A DNA stretch of 64,000 nucleotides, taken from NCBI GenBank assembly GCA_963921825.1, contig OY997590.1, positions 57,960,012 to 58,024,011 on the forward strand. Direction: 5' to 3'. Position numbers and translations under genes: made by a program. Origin of the DNA: Erodium maritimum. Its lineage: Eukaryota; Streptophyta; Magnoliopsida; Geraniales; Geraniaceae. The notes below the pieces were generated by a model. It had not been told where the DNA came from. It ran no database searches and saw nothing but the letters and a program-made list of their open reading frames with translations. Of this stretch, positions 21,382 through 32,873 are shown piece by piece. Every line of letters begins with the position of its first letter. Position 1 is the first letter of the stretch.

Positions 21382-23682
21382 ATGAGCGATCATTTGGTAT
21401 TGTATGTGGACAGGATCATTAGGCCCGTGACCTTGCCATCGTGTCAACGAGAAGATGTTCAGGCTCCTCTTCCTTCTTCTTCTCCCGATACCTTCAGCTC
21501 CGAGGCTTCTGGGCCGTCTTCTTCCTCGGCGGTGAAGGAGGACGAAATTGGGGGTTTGGATGAGGAGGCGCCTCTGATCCAGGGGGCGGAGTGCCGCATT
21601 TGCCAGGAGGAAGATTACCCCCAGAATTTGGAGTCTCCTTGCGCTTGTAGTGGAAGCCTCAAGGTATGGTTTTTTTCTTCTTCTTTGTGACTGATTTGTA
21701 TGCTTCTAGTTTGATATGAGAAAGCCCTTTTGGGAGTTGGATGTGAATTTGATTTTGGCTTTTCAAAAATATGTTTTTTTTTCTATACCCATTTGGTCAA
21801 TGTGGGTTTGTTTGCTTGGAGAATCAAGAGATAGATGGGTTTGGCTGTTTTGTCTTCTGTTCAAGACCAGATGTGGTTGTACTGTAGTGCCATAGTGGTG
21901 GTGATGCTGTATGACTCCGAGCTCGGGCGGCCCCTGTTTTTTTATTGCATATGCAGCATTTTTAGAGGGTCTGTATTTTATCTGTTGGTTTGGCTACATT
22001 TATCGTAGTCATCCTGTGTTTGGTAATGTTCTTTGATGAGCTATTGTGTTATGATGCAATTTGATAACAGTCTATTTGAGGTGATGTAAATGATATCATT
22101 CATGATGGTGGCTTGGTCATTATGTGGTTTCTGTTTCTCTTTTCGGTTGCAATGGCATTTCAATGGCTACAAAATGTTTATGCAGTATGCTCATAGAAAG
22201 TGTGTCCAGCACTGGTGCAACGAGAAAGGAGATACAATTTGTGAGATCTGTCACCAGGTATGTGTTGTCTGCTCATCCATGCAAACTAAATTAAATCAAC
22301 ACACACTCACATATATATTTTCTAAACTTCCCATGTCTGAGAAGAAGGGTCATGATGGGTTACAATGTCTTATCTATTTATTATCTTGAAGAGTGAGTTT
22401 GTATAAGGTAAATAAGAAGGATTGTAATCTTCTTGCTACTTTGTTTTCTGTAAGATTGGGAAAACTATCATTTGTGCTTTCGGGTATTATAGTTTTTCTT
22501 TTGATATTGCTTGGGAGAAGTATGCTTTAGTATGTGGATATCAGTTTAGGGGTGAAGATGTTGAATTTCCTGAAAATGAGGTGGCTTATTTTCACATACT
22601 TAACACAATCTTTCATGTTTAGGCCTTAATCTGTTTCAAGGTCGTTCCTACTCTAATGCGTTTAGATTGGGCTACTTTCTTATTTACCTTTTACCTTGTG
22701 AATGCGTTCCATAATATTTTAGATTCAAATCAACAATGATATATATATATATAAGTGATAGTTTTACAAATATTGAATGATGAACAGTCTTATCAACCTG
22801 GTTATACGGCTCCACCTCCTCCACCTCGTAATGAAGATATTGCCATTGATATTGGGTAAGCCAAGTTTTTCCCTGTCTTTCGAAGAGATTGTAGTCCGGG
22901 TTTTGCTTCATTGTCTTCTGATTTCCTGATCAGTGGAGGCTGGACAATTTCGGGCACCCCTTTGGATTTACACGATCCTCGCCTCTTGGCTATTGCAGAG
23001 GCAGAGCGCCACTTTTTGGAAGCTGAGTATGACGAATATGCCGCTTCTAATGCCAGTGGAGCTGCCTTTTGCCGTTCAGCTGCGATGATAGTAATATGCA
23101 CTTGGATCATTAATGCTCAACAAGAACTTGTATGATGATGTTGCTTCTTATCTAAGCATAATTGACTATGTTTTGCAGTTGATGGCGCTTGTACTCTTGA
23201 GGCATGCATTGACTATTACTGATGCTGATGGAGAAGATGAAGATGCGCCAACTTACTTCTCTGTGAGTGCCTTTATATTCCCTTCTCGTATGATAACTGC
23301 ATCCGGCTTTATAGTTCAATTGATAAATTTGTTATTCAGCTTTTATTGCTTCGAGCTGCTGGGTTTCTTTTGCCCTGTTACATCATGGCTTGGGCTGTCA
23401 GTATATTGCAGCGCCGGAGGCAAAGACAGGTCATCATTTTACTATAGTTTTGTGCCAGTAAAAGAAGCATTTCCTCAAACTATATCAGCCTATTATAATG
23501 TGGAAGTTGACAAACTTGGGATGAAACAGGAAGCTGCAGCATTGGCAGCTACACAGGTTGCTTTTGTGTTGCAGTCGGGGCAGCGTAGGGGTCTGCAGTT
23601 TGCAATTGCATCTGGACCAGCTGTTACTCCACACCCAGAAAACTCGAGTAATAGCCTACATTACCATATCGATGCTGTGTGA
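21382..23682 (+). CDS. MARCH/RING-CH-type E3 ubiquitin ligase, seven exons
   Basis: A membrane-anchored ubiquitin ligase of the RING-variant (RING-CH, C4HC3) class. Exons are 21382-21663, 22186-22257, 22788-22855, 22934-23090, 23179-23262, 23340-23429 and 23530-23682; the sum is 906 nt, or 301 residues, with all junctions GT-AG and in phase. Residues 1-70 are Ser/Glu-rich and disordered. The RING-CH domain (about 70-117) shows ECRICQEED, SPCACSGSLK, YAHRKCVQHWC and CEICHQ, the expected cysteine and histidine ligands. A YQPGYTAPPPPP linker follows. Exons 5 and 6 supply hydrophobic segments (LMALVLLRHAL and LLLLRAAGFLLPCYIMAWAV) that are likely membrane spans, then an Arg/Gln-rich turn and a short tail ending HYHIDAV. 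It resembles the plant RING/FYVE/PHD-type family with a DUF3675-like C-terminal part. The start is the first ATG of the open frame. No lesion is seen. Confidence 0.9.
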
Positions 23683-24055
23683 TTTTTAGCCAATGAAGAA
23701 AGGTTTCTTCAACCGGACAAATGAACCAGAGAGGGAAATAAACTGAAAAAAAGAAGTTTTTGATTCTGATATCTTACTGCCAATTACCATATTTTTTTCT
23801 TGTTCTGTATGTATATATTGATCTATTTCAAGCAGCTCAGAAAAGCTGGATAAATGTTATGTTTGTGCTGTCTTCTTCAGCATGAATTCTTGGTTACTTG
23901 CTGTACTTTCATTCCTTTGTAATGAACCCATTTACCGGAAGCAACACAATTTTCTTTCGTCAAAAGGCTTGGATTGTGGGAAAGAACCACAAACCCACAT
24001 CAAAAACCGACAAAAGTCCAACAGGTCAAAACATACATAAAAGCAAGGAGTAAAA
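23683..24055 (+). other. 3' UTR and downstream spacer of the RING gene
   Basis: A T-rich sequence after the stop with TTTGTAATGAACCC near 23917 and no further coding signal. It presumably holds the 3' UTR and polyadenylation region; no exact site can be fixed. Confidence 0.5.
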
Positions 24056-24406
24056 CCAAGAACTAACTATCGTCGAGTTGTACCGCTCAAGAACTTGTTG
24101 TTGACTTATTAGTTGATCAGATCAGTACCCTTGACTTATGGTAATTCCACAAACTAACATTTTCCGTTAGAAATGACAAAAAACGTAAGGAAAAACTCAA
24201 AAAAGTAAAAGTCTACAGTTAGTTTTAGAGCTCAATAGTCATATAACAGTTAGTTCTTGAAGTTTTTTCTAACGTTTTCTTTCATTTTTAACGGAAAATG
24301 TTAGTCTGTGTAATTACTATAAGTCAAGGGTACTGATCTGATCGACTAATAAGTCAGCAGCAAGTTCTTGAGATGTACAAGTCGGGAATAGTTAGTACTT
24401 GAAGTT
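24056..24406. mobile_element. Hairpin MITE with long inverted repeats
   Basis: The arms, each about 140 bases, run from 24056 to about 24195 and from about 24260 to 24406, and are reverse complements with scattered mismatches (left CAAGAACTAACTAT and right ATAGTTAGTACTTG; shared blocks include CAGATCAGTACCCTTGACTT and AACATTTTCCGTTA). The loop is about 60 bases. No coding capacity. The target duplication is not clear. A transcript through it would fold into a long stem. Confidence 0.75.
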
Positions 24407-24738
24407 TTTCCTAAAAACAATGGACCGTCCATAAAGATGTTCAAATTTAACTGGAAAACCGAAAACCGGTAGAAACCAATCGACATCAGCGACAGCACAA
24501 CACGGTTTCTAGAAATCCTACAACACCAGCTGCTTTTCGGTCGATGTTTTATTTTTGAAAATATAAAAGTTTGTTTAATCGGTAACTAATGTGCTTTCTC
24601 TGTTAGTCCATTTTTTTCCTAGACGATGTAGAGTGTGTAAGCCAAACACTTGACTTAAAGTTTGGTTTAAGCATACAAATCAATTTTTTTTTTATGTTTA
24701 AGCCAAACAGTTAAAATAAGTTGTTACGATAGAGTGAC
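24407..24738. other. Spacer without recognisable gene
   Basis: Sequence between the MITE and the Tekay-like element; only very short open frames and no repeat structure seen. Confidence 0.5.
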
Positions 24739-27700
24739 TGTCACACCCCAAATTCAGAGAAACGAACTCGGGACGCGAACATTTTAAAACATAAAAGCAC
24801 TTGAACCTGTTTTGAATAAAAGCTTTGACATTTCCATTTACTTCTCAAAATCATACTATTTACAATACAAAAACGTCCCAACAAGTGGACAGGGTACAAT
24901 ATCCGTCACTAGACTCAACAAAATAAAGACCAGACTTCGCTCCAAGCTCCACCCGCTTCAAGAGCTAACCTAGTCCGCCCAGTGATCAGTACCTGTAGGA
25001 AAAGCAGCTAGGGGTGAGCGTTCGCTCACCTCCACAGATACCAGACTGACTATAACATAATTAGTAGATAAAGCCAGTAACACCAACGCTAAAACCAACA
25101 CCAAAACCAACACCAAAAAACCAACACCAACTCAAGCACTCAACCTCAAACTCGCAAAGCAAAACAAACACAACCAACAATGACCTTCCCCAAAGACAAG
25201 AACACGGATCAGGCTAGCCGAAGAATGCTCAGAACCTGCCGAGCCTCGTACGCGGTCAGGCCAGCCGAAGAATGCTCGTAACCTGCCGGGACCCGGTCAC
25301 GGATCAGGCTAACCGAAGAATGCTCATAACCTCTCGGGATCCGGACACGGAACAGGCTAGCCAAAGAATGCTCAGAACCTGCCGAGGCTCGAGTTTGGTC
25401 AGGCCAGCCGAAGAATGCTTGTAACCTGCCAAAATCCACACCACTCCCCGACACACAGTCGGTTCGGGCAAACGCAACCACAAACACAAGCAAGTTCAAC
25501 AAACAGGCACTCAAGGCCACTCAAGACATCCCAACAGTCAAGACTCGGGTTCAATAACCCCACGGGCCATCATGGCCTCCCAAAACACAACCGCTTAACT
25601 CACGGGCTCAACAACCCCAAGACGCCAAAAATAACACACGGGCTCTCATGGCCACCCCAAACTCAACAATAAAAGCACGGGTTCTCATGGCCACCCAACA
25701 CCAATAATAAATACACGGGCTCTCATGGCCACCCAAACACCAATAATAAAAACACGGGCTCTCATGGCCACCCAAACACCAATAATAAAAACACGGGCTC
25801 TCATGGCCACCCAAGACAGAAATTAAACAGTCAACCTCCGGGCATGGTCATATGCCTCTAGTAATTCAATTATCGCTAAGTTCTCTGTTCCTACGACACT
25901 ACTAAGTGTCACATGCATTTCCAATAAAAACTAAGTTCCCGTAACATGCTTTTCTAATAATTAAATAAACCCAAACAACCCACGACACCCCGGTGTCACA
26001 TGCAGTTCTACTGTTAACTTTCCCTAATCAGGGCCGAGATCCGGCTACTTTTCCCTACCTCGTATATAAACCCAAAAGCGCTCCAATAAACCTCGAAGTA
26101 GTCCCAATCACTCGCCGAGCTTCCCTTTGCCTCGGTCCGCAGCACGATATAAAAGAACACAATTAACTCACTTTTAAACTAGTACGAACAGACCGAAAAT
26201 TAAATAAACTCAACGCCCAAACGTAACCCCGACAATGTCGCTCACTCCCAAACTTCCCAATTACCCGACATTGTCGATAAAGGACCCTTAAAGGCTCGAT
26301 TCGCCCGACGTGGCGAATCTGCCCGGGTTTTGTAAATTGCTTTTCGGGGCTCCCCCTTTGATCGGAGCCGGACTCTAAATTTAACCCAAAGCCACAATTT
26401 AATAACGGTTCCGCTGTTAAGTGAAAGGTTACAATTAGTCCAGTTTAAATCCGACAGTTGTCGTTTACACTCGAGCGGGATAAAAGTGGGATTTACGATG
26501 GATCGGGTTCGAGCACCCGTGCACCGAACTCAGATTTGATCTAAACCCAGTTAAAACCATTTTTAACTTAAAACCGTCTTTGAAACTCCTTTTCTTTACT
26601 TAATTCCGACTTTGATTTCAAAACGAACGATTTCCTTCTGCTCGTTTCCAAAGTCGATATTTTGGTCCAAGACCCTTATAAAGTCGATCGGCTTGGTTTC
26701 CCCTTTTCGATTTAGTCTTAACTCGAGTCTAATCTTAACAATCGACTTTCGTTTTAAAACCCGTTAAACTTAACCCGACCTAGTTTTAACGATAACAATT
26801 TTACGTCCGAACGATAAAGATCTAACATTTAGTCTAAAGTTGATTTTCATTTTACAAACAGATTTAACCCTTCCTTTTTCACCCTTAAACAGATCAAAAA
26901 AACGTAAATGACATAATAACAATAACTTAAAATTTGATGTTCTTCTTTACAATCTTTACATTTCAGATTTACAATACAACCCAATACTCCTTAAACAAAC
27001 CGAGATCACGTTCTTGTTCTGTTCCTTTCCATTTCCAAAGTCTCATTCCGTCCCAACCAGATCCAGAACAGAGCGTTCTATCACCGATCGGATCTGAACG
27101 GACTCGGGAAAGGGAGAATAAGAGAAGAGGGACGAGCTCGGTTTTGGTCCGGCCGACCATCGGCGATGCCGTTATCGGCCGAGGTTCCACATGAAGAGAA
27201 CTCACCGTACCGACATGGTGGAGACGGTGGAGAGCGGCGGTGTACGGCTCGGGTCCGGACGACTCGTCTCGTTCCGGATCTGACGAGCTCGCCGGCGACG
27301 GCGGGAGCTCGGTTCGCGTTCGGTTGAAGGGAAGGTGGTGCTCGGTCGGAGTTTGGTGAGGAAGACGAAGGAGAGAGAGACAGGGTGGTCAGAGACGGGA
27401 AACGGGGCGGTGGCGCGTTAGGGCTCGGACGGAACCGGGTTTTTGGATGGAGACGGTGAGATAGGTCGGGAGATGAAGGAGAAGGATGGGACGAGGGTTG
27501 TGAGGGGTGTGGCGGCCGGAAACGATGGTGGTCGGTGCTGGTTCGGCGAAGAAGACGAAGGAGGAGAGAGAGTGAGGTCGAGAGGATCGAAGGAGAGGGA
27601 AGGTCTCGGCTGCGCGTTTCAGATGCTGAAACCCTAGGGTTTCAGCTTATATCAGGCGCGTTGGGCCGGCCCTCTCGGGCCTCAGCTGAGCAACGGGCCT

Positions 27701-27862
27701 TAGGCCCAAGCGAGTTGGATGGGGGCCTGCATCAGGCTGGCCGAAACAGGCCTGGCCTGTCCAGTTTGTCTTTTTTTTTTGCTTTACCACTTGTTTCAAA
27801 AACCTACCCTACGGGTTTCGGATTTTAAATTAATACCCTAATGAAACGAAGCGGGTTTTACA
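24739..27862 (-). repeat. 3' LTR of the Tekay-like element (3124 bp)
   Basis: On the minus strand it begins TGTAAAACCCGCTTCG and ends GGGGTGTGACA. It contains tandem blocks of about 48 bp that include GAATGCTCATAACCT-like units (about 25210-25430) and shorter units with CATGGCCACCC (about 25640-25810). An 18-base palindrome lies at 25013-25030. The open frames inside are repeat-driven. Confidence 0.88.
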
Positions 27863-27863
27863 A

Positions 27864-27875
27864 TCTACCCCCCTT
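27864..27875 (-). other. Polypurine tract
   Basis: On the minus strand AAGGGGGGTAGA lies one or two bases before the TGTAAAACC start of the 3' LTR, the expected place for the plus-strand primer. Confidence 0.75.
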
Positions 27876-30800
27876 AAAGGAATTTCGCCCACGAAATTTA
27901 AAACAGGCGTACCTCGGGAGACAAACAAGGCGGGATACTTCGCGCGAACCTCGTCCTCGCGTTCCCAAGTCGATTCAGCCCCGTGGTGCTTCCACTGCAC
28001 TCGTACCAGGCGGATAATCTTGCCTCCCCGCAGAATCTGCTCCCGTGTGTCCATGATCCGAACCGGCTGCTCCTCATAGGAGACATCATCAGCCACCTCG
28101 ATATCAGTCCACTCAATGACGTGGGAGGGGTCTGCGTTGTACTGCCGCAACTGAGACACGTGGAAGACGTTATGGACTCTCCCAAGTTGCGGTGGCAACG
28201 CCAGACGATAAGCCACTGTTCCCACTCTGCCCAAAATCTAGAACGGGCCAATGTACCTTGGAGCCAACTTGCCCCCGCTGCGCATGAACCGCACCAGCCC
28301 CTTCCTCGGGCTCACCTTCAGGAACACGTGATCCCCGACTGCAAACTCAAGAGGTCGACGCCGTCTGTCGGCATAACTCTTCTGCCGGCTCTGCGCGGTC
28401 CTCAACCGATCGCGGATCAATGCGACCTTCTCCGTCGTCTCTCTGACAAGATCTGGCCCCAACAGACTCTTGTCCCCCACCTGTGCCCAACATACTGGTG
28501 ACCGACACGACCGACCATACAACGCTTTGAACGGTGCCATCCCGATACTGGCCTGGAAGCTATTGTTGTAGGCGAACTCGGCCAATGGTAGGTGGGTCTC
28601 CCAAGATCCTCTGAAATCTAGCACACATGCTCGCAGCATGTCCTCCAAGATCTGAATGGTACGCTCAGACTGACCGTCTGTCTGAGGATGATGTGCTGTG
28701 CTGAGTAGGACCTCTGTCCCAAGTGCCTTCTGCAGACTCGGCCAGAACCTGGACGTGAAGCGGGGATCCCTGTCAGACACTATCGACACCGGGACCCCGT
28801 GGAGACACACTATCTCCTGGATATACACACTGCTCAACTTGTCGACCGGGTCTGTCATCCTAATAGCCAGAAAGTGAGCCGACTTGGTCAGTCGGTCAAC
28901 CACCACCCACACGGCGTCGTTTCCCTTGGGCGATCTCGGTAGTCCACACACGAAGTCCATCGTAATGTGTTCCCACTTCCACTGAGCAATCGGTAGTGGC
29001 TGTAACAATCCCGCGGGACGCTGATGCTCGGCCTTCACCTGTTGACAGACAAGGCATCTCGACACAAACTCTGCGACTGCTCTCCTCATGTCGCGCCACC
29101 AGTAGTGTCGTCTGAGGTCACGGTACATCTTGGTGCCCCCCGGATGCACTGTGAGACGCGAATGGTGTGCCTCTCGTAACACGGCGTCTCTACAGTTAAC
29201 CGGTACGAACAGCCCCCCGCGGTACCGTAGTCCCCAATCAGTACTGTCCTGCCAGCCCACCACCTCGTCACCCCTGACGACTCTCTCGCGGATCTCCGAT
29301 GCTTCGACGTCCTCCGTCTGCGCCTCCAACACTTGGGCAAGCAGTGAGGGCTGAGCCACTAGCGAGCACGTGGCAACACCGCCAGTAACCTCCTCTAGCT
29401 CAAGCCCGAATGTGCTCAGCTCCCCCATCATGCCCCACTCTCGGACAGATATGCTGGCGAGGCTCGGAGCCGACTTCCTACTCAAGGTGTCGGCGACAAC
29501 GTTCGCCTTGCCTGGGTGGTAGTGTAGCTCGAAGTCGTACTCCTCGAGTAGTTCCATCCACCGTCGCTGACGCATGTTCAGGTCTCGCTGGGAAAATATG
29601 TACTTGAGGCTCTTGTGATCCGAAAACACCTGAAACCCCTCGCCGTACAGATAATATCGCCAGCTCTTTAGCGCAAACACGACTGCTTCTAGCTCTAAGT
29701 CGTGGGTAGGATAGTTGCGCTCGTGTATCTTCAACTACCTGGAGCCATAAGCCACAACTCTGCCCGACTGCATCAGCACGCAACCAAGTCCCTCTCCGGA
29801 CGCATCACAGTAGACATCATAGCCAATCCCTCGCTCGGGCACCACCAACACTGGAGCTGTAGTCAGTCGAGTCTTCAACTCCGCGAACGCGCGCTCACAG
29901 TCATCTGTCCACACGAACCCCACACCCTTGCGGGTCAACAGAGTCATCGGTGCGGCTAGTCGTGCAAAATCCTGGACAAATCGCCTATAGTAGCCTGCCA
30001 ATCCCAGAAAGCTACGGATCTCGAAAACACTCGTGGGCCGTGCCCACTTCGAGACCGCGTCGATCTTCGACGGATCGACTAGAATACCGTCACGGGATAC
30101 GATGTGGCCGAGGAACCTCACCTCAGAGAGCCAGAACTCGCACTTCTCCCGGTTGGCATATAGCTGATGCTTCCGCAGTAGTGTCAGAACAGCCCTCAGA
30201 TGTGCCTTATGCGCCGCCTCGTTCTGCGAATATATCAGGATGTCGTCCACGAACACCACCACAAACTGATCTAGGTACGGCCGGAAGATGTTGTTCATCA
30301 GGTCCATGAACGCTGCTGGCGCGTTCGTCAGCCCGAATGGCATCACCAGGAACTCGTAGTGCCCATAGCGTGTCCGGAATGCAGTCTTTGCGACGTCCCC
30401 CTCACGGACTCGCAACTGATAATAACCGGATCGCAGATCAATCTTCGAGAAGTGAGTCGCCCCTCTCAACTGGTCGAACAAGTCATCGATCCTCGGCATC
30501 GGGTATCGGTTCTTCACCGTAACTCGGTTCAGCTTCCGGTAATCTATACACATCCGTAGCTCTCCACTCTTCTTCTTCACGAAGAGTGCTGGTGCTCCCC
30601 ACGGTGATGCACTCGGACGGATAAACCCCTTCTGCTGAAGCTCCTCCAGCTGACGCTTCAACTCAGTCAACTCTGTCGGCGCAAACCTGTAAGGCGCCAT
30701 CGATATCGCCGACGTTCCCGGCACTAGGTCAATCCCGAACTCCACCTCACGAATCGGTGGCAGCTTGCTCAACTCCTCAGGAAAGACCTCGGGGAACTCG

Positions 30801-30960
30801 CATACCACTCTCGGTAACTCTCGGCTCTGCACAGCCGGTACTTCCTCCTCTGCGGACAACGCCGACAGGAGGACCCCACTCTTACTCCCCAGCACGCACG
30901 TCACCTTCGTACCGCCCACTGTCACTGTCACTCGTCGTCTGTAGCAATCGATGTTGGCTC

Positions 30961-31071
30961 GGTACTTCGACAGCCAATCCATACCCAAGATCACATCAAA
31001 GGTAGTCATCCCCAACACGAGAAGATCACCAGGGGTCGGTACTTCGACAGCCAATCCATACCCAAGATCAC
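30961..31071. repeat. 34-bp direct repeat at the gag/protease deletion scar
   Basis: GGTACTTCGACAGCCAATCC plus the next 14 bases occurs at 30961-30994 and again at 31038-31071, with 43 bases between. On the minus strand both encode [11 protein letters not shown]-type protease end sequence. Such a local duplication next to a missing gag suggests template switching during reverse transcription. Confidence 0.85.
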
Positions 31072-31843
31072 TTCTCCTGTCTTCTCCGACAGGAGTGCCC
31101 TGTGCCTCCGCGTAGTCGGCGGGCTCGACGGTTGGCACCCTCCCTGGTGCCCCTGCTGACCGTCCCCGCCGGCCTCGCGTGGGTGCCTGACCCCATGTTC
31201 CTGATGGTCGTCCCCGCCTGCCGCGAGCCATGAACAGTATCCTCTGCACGGATACACGCAAACGTTCAGTTTGCGAACTTAAATAAAAACGATAGTTCAA
31301 AAACACTAACGTTCACCCGGTCTAAGCTTACACTAGCATGCTTATCACCTAAGCGCCACACCGGTCAAGCTAAACATACTTTATATATAGTATTAGTATA
31401 CGAGACCACACCGACATACACCACACAAGCGACGACAAACCAACCAGAGTCGAACCTTGCCCACCGGGCCACCCAAAATCGAACCTACGCCCATAGGGCC
31501 AATCAAGTTCAGGACATGCCAACAGGGCAAACAATTTTAAAACCTCCACCCTTTCATTTTAAAACTTCGTTCCTTGACATCACGTAGTTACAACCCGGTT
31601 CAGGCGTCCCCGAAACACGTTGTACCGACTTGACATCAACACCGTCACGTTCGACTACAGGAGCGCTCCTGAGTCGACCCGCGACAGTTAAAAACAGTTC
31701 ACGCAATCACACACAATCAGTATGCCAGCAACAAAATACTGTAACATACGCACAAACACAAACAAGACTCAAGACATGACGGGTCTACACTGACTCGACT
31801 CCCCCCCCCTAAGTGACGGACAGTCCGAGGTTTGAAACCTCGA

Positions 31844-31855
31844 CCTCTGATACCA
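31844..31855 (-). other. Primer-binding site of the Tekay-like element
   Basis: On the minus strand TGGTATCAGAGG follows the 5' LTR end after three bases (GCT). It matches 11 of the 12 bases complementary to initiator methionine tRNA. Confidence 0.82.
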
Positions 31856-31858
31856 AGC

Positions 31859-32868
31859 TGTCACGCCCCAAATTCAGAGAAACGAACTCGGGACGCGAAC
31901 ATTTTAAAACATAAAAGCACTTGAACCTGTTTTGAATAAAAGCTTTGACATTTCCATTTACTTCTCAAAATCGTACTATTTACAATACAAAAACGTCCCA
32001 ACAAGTGGACAGGGTACAATATCCGTCACTAGGCTCAACAAAAATAAGACCAGACTCCGCTCCAAGCTCCACCAACTTCAAGAGCTAACCTAGTCCGCCC
32101 AGTGATCAGTACCTGTAGGAAAAGCAGCTAGGGGTAAGCGTTCGCTCACCTCCACGGATACCAGACTGACTATGGCATAATTAGTAGATAAAGCCAGTAA
32201 CACCAACACTAAAATCAACACCAAAACCAACACCAAAAAACCGACACCAACTCAAGTACTCAACCTCAAACTCGCAAAGCAAAACAAACACAACCAACAA
32301 TGACCTTCCCCAAAGATAAGAACACGGATCAGGCTAGCCGAAGAATGCTCAGAACCTGCCGAGCCTCGTACGCAGTCAGGCCAGCCGAAGAATGCTCGTA
32401 ACGGGAAACGGGGCTGTGGCGCGTTAGGGCTCGAACGGAACCGGGTTTTTGGACGGAGACGGTGAGATAGGTCGGGAGATGAAGGAGAAGGATGGGACAA
32501 GGGTTGTGAGGGGTGTGGCGGCCGGAAACGATGGTGGCCGGTGCTGGTTCGGCAAAGAAGACGAAGGAGGAGAGAGAGTGAGGTCGAGAGGATCGAAGGA
32601 GAGGGTGGGTCTCGGCTGCGCGTTTCTGATGCTGAAACCCTAGGATTTCAGCTTATATCAGACGCGATGGGCCGGCCCTCTCGGGCCTCAGCTGAGCAAC
32701 GGGCCTTAGGCCCAAGCGAGTTGGATGGGGGCCTGCACCAGGCTGGCCGAAACAGGCCTGGCCTGTCCAGTTTGTCTTTTTTTTTTGCTTTACCACTTTT
32801 TTCAAAAACCTACCCTACGGGTTTCGGATTTTAAATTAATACCCTAATGAAACGAAGCGGGTTTTACA
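31859..32868 (-). repeat. 5' LTR of the Tekay-like element, internally deleted (1010 bp)
   Basis: It matches the 3' LTR at both ends but lacks about 2.1 kb of its middle. The junction at about 32402 joins sequence equal to 25281 (GAATGCTCGTAAC) with sequence equal to about 27397 (CGGGAAACGGGG), with only two or so bases of overlap. This is typical of illegitimate recombination. The deleted part includes most of the U3/R portion in which tandem blocks lie. Confidence 0.85.
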
Positions 32869-32873
32869 GTGAC

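Larger units (their letters stand above)
27830..31231 (-). pseudogene. Ty3 pol remnant (RT, RNase H, integrase, chromodomain-like), gag deleted
   Basis: The frame starts at an ATG (31231) as [11 protein letters not shown], a basic stretch of uncertain origin, possibly a gag remnant, and runs straight into a fused end of the aspartic protease ([11 protein letters not shown]). It continues into reverse transcriptase ([11 protein letters not shown], active-site FVDDILIYS) and RNase H ([10 protein letters not shown]). A TAG at 29735-29737 follows VVAYGSR, then the frame goes on through the rest of RNase H, the integrase zinc finger (HHSR, CLVCQQVK) and catalytic core (TMDFVCGLP, IVSDRDPRF, DGQSERT). 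A second TAG at 28238-28240 follows YIGPF. The tail (RVQWKHHGAESTWERED) resembles the chromodomain-like C-terminus of Tekay elements. The frame ends inside the 3' LTR. Both stops look like single-base changes of CAG and GAG codons. Confidence 0.88.
24739..32868 (-). mobile_element. Tekay-like Ty3 LTR retrotransposon, 8.1 kb, TSD GTGAC
   Basis: A two-LTR element in minus orientation. GTGAC flanks both sides (24734-24738, 32869-32873). The 3' LTR is 24739-27862 and the 5' LTR is 31859-32868. A primer-binding site lies inside the 5' LTR and a polypurine tract inside the 3' LTR. The internal region (3996 bp) lacks almost all of gag and most of the protease. The pol part has the order RT, RNase H, integrase, chromodomain-like tail. 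Long LTRs, the iMet primer site and the C-terminal chromodomain-like segment point to the Tekay/Del chromovirus clade. Two nonsense codons and the gag deletion mean it could move only with help. Confidence 0.9.

Noticed and set aside
6262-31855. tRNA-like sequences (TGGTATCAGAGC)
   Set aside because: These are retrotransposon primer-binding sites of about 12 bases next to LTR ends, not tRNA genes. No cloverleaf was found in the window.
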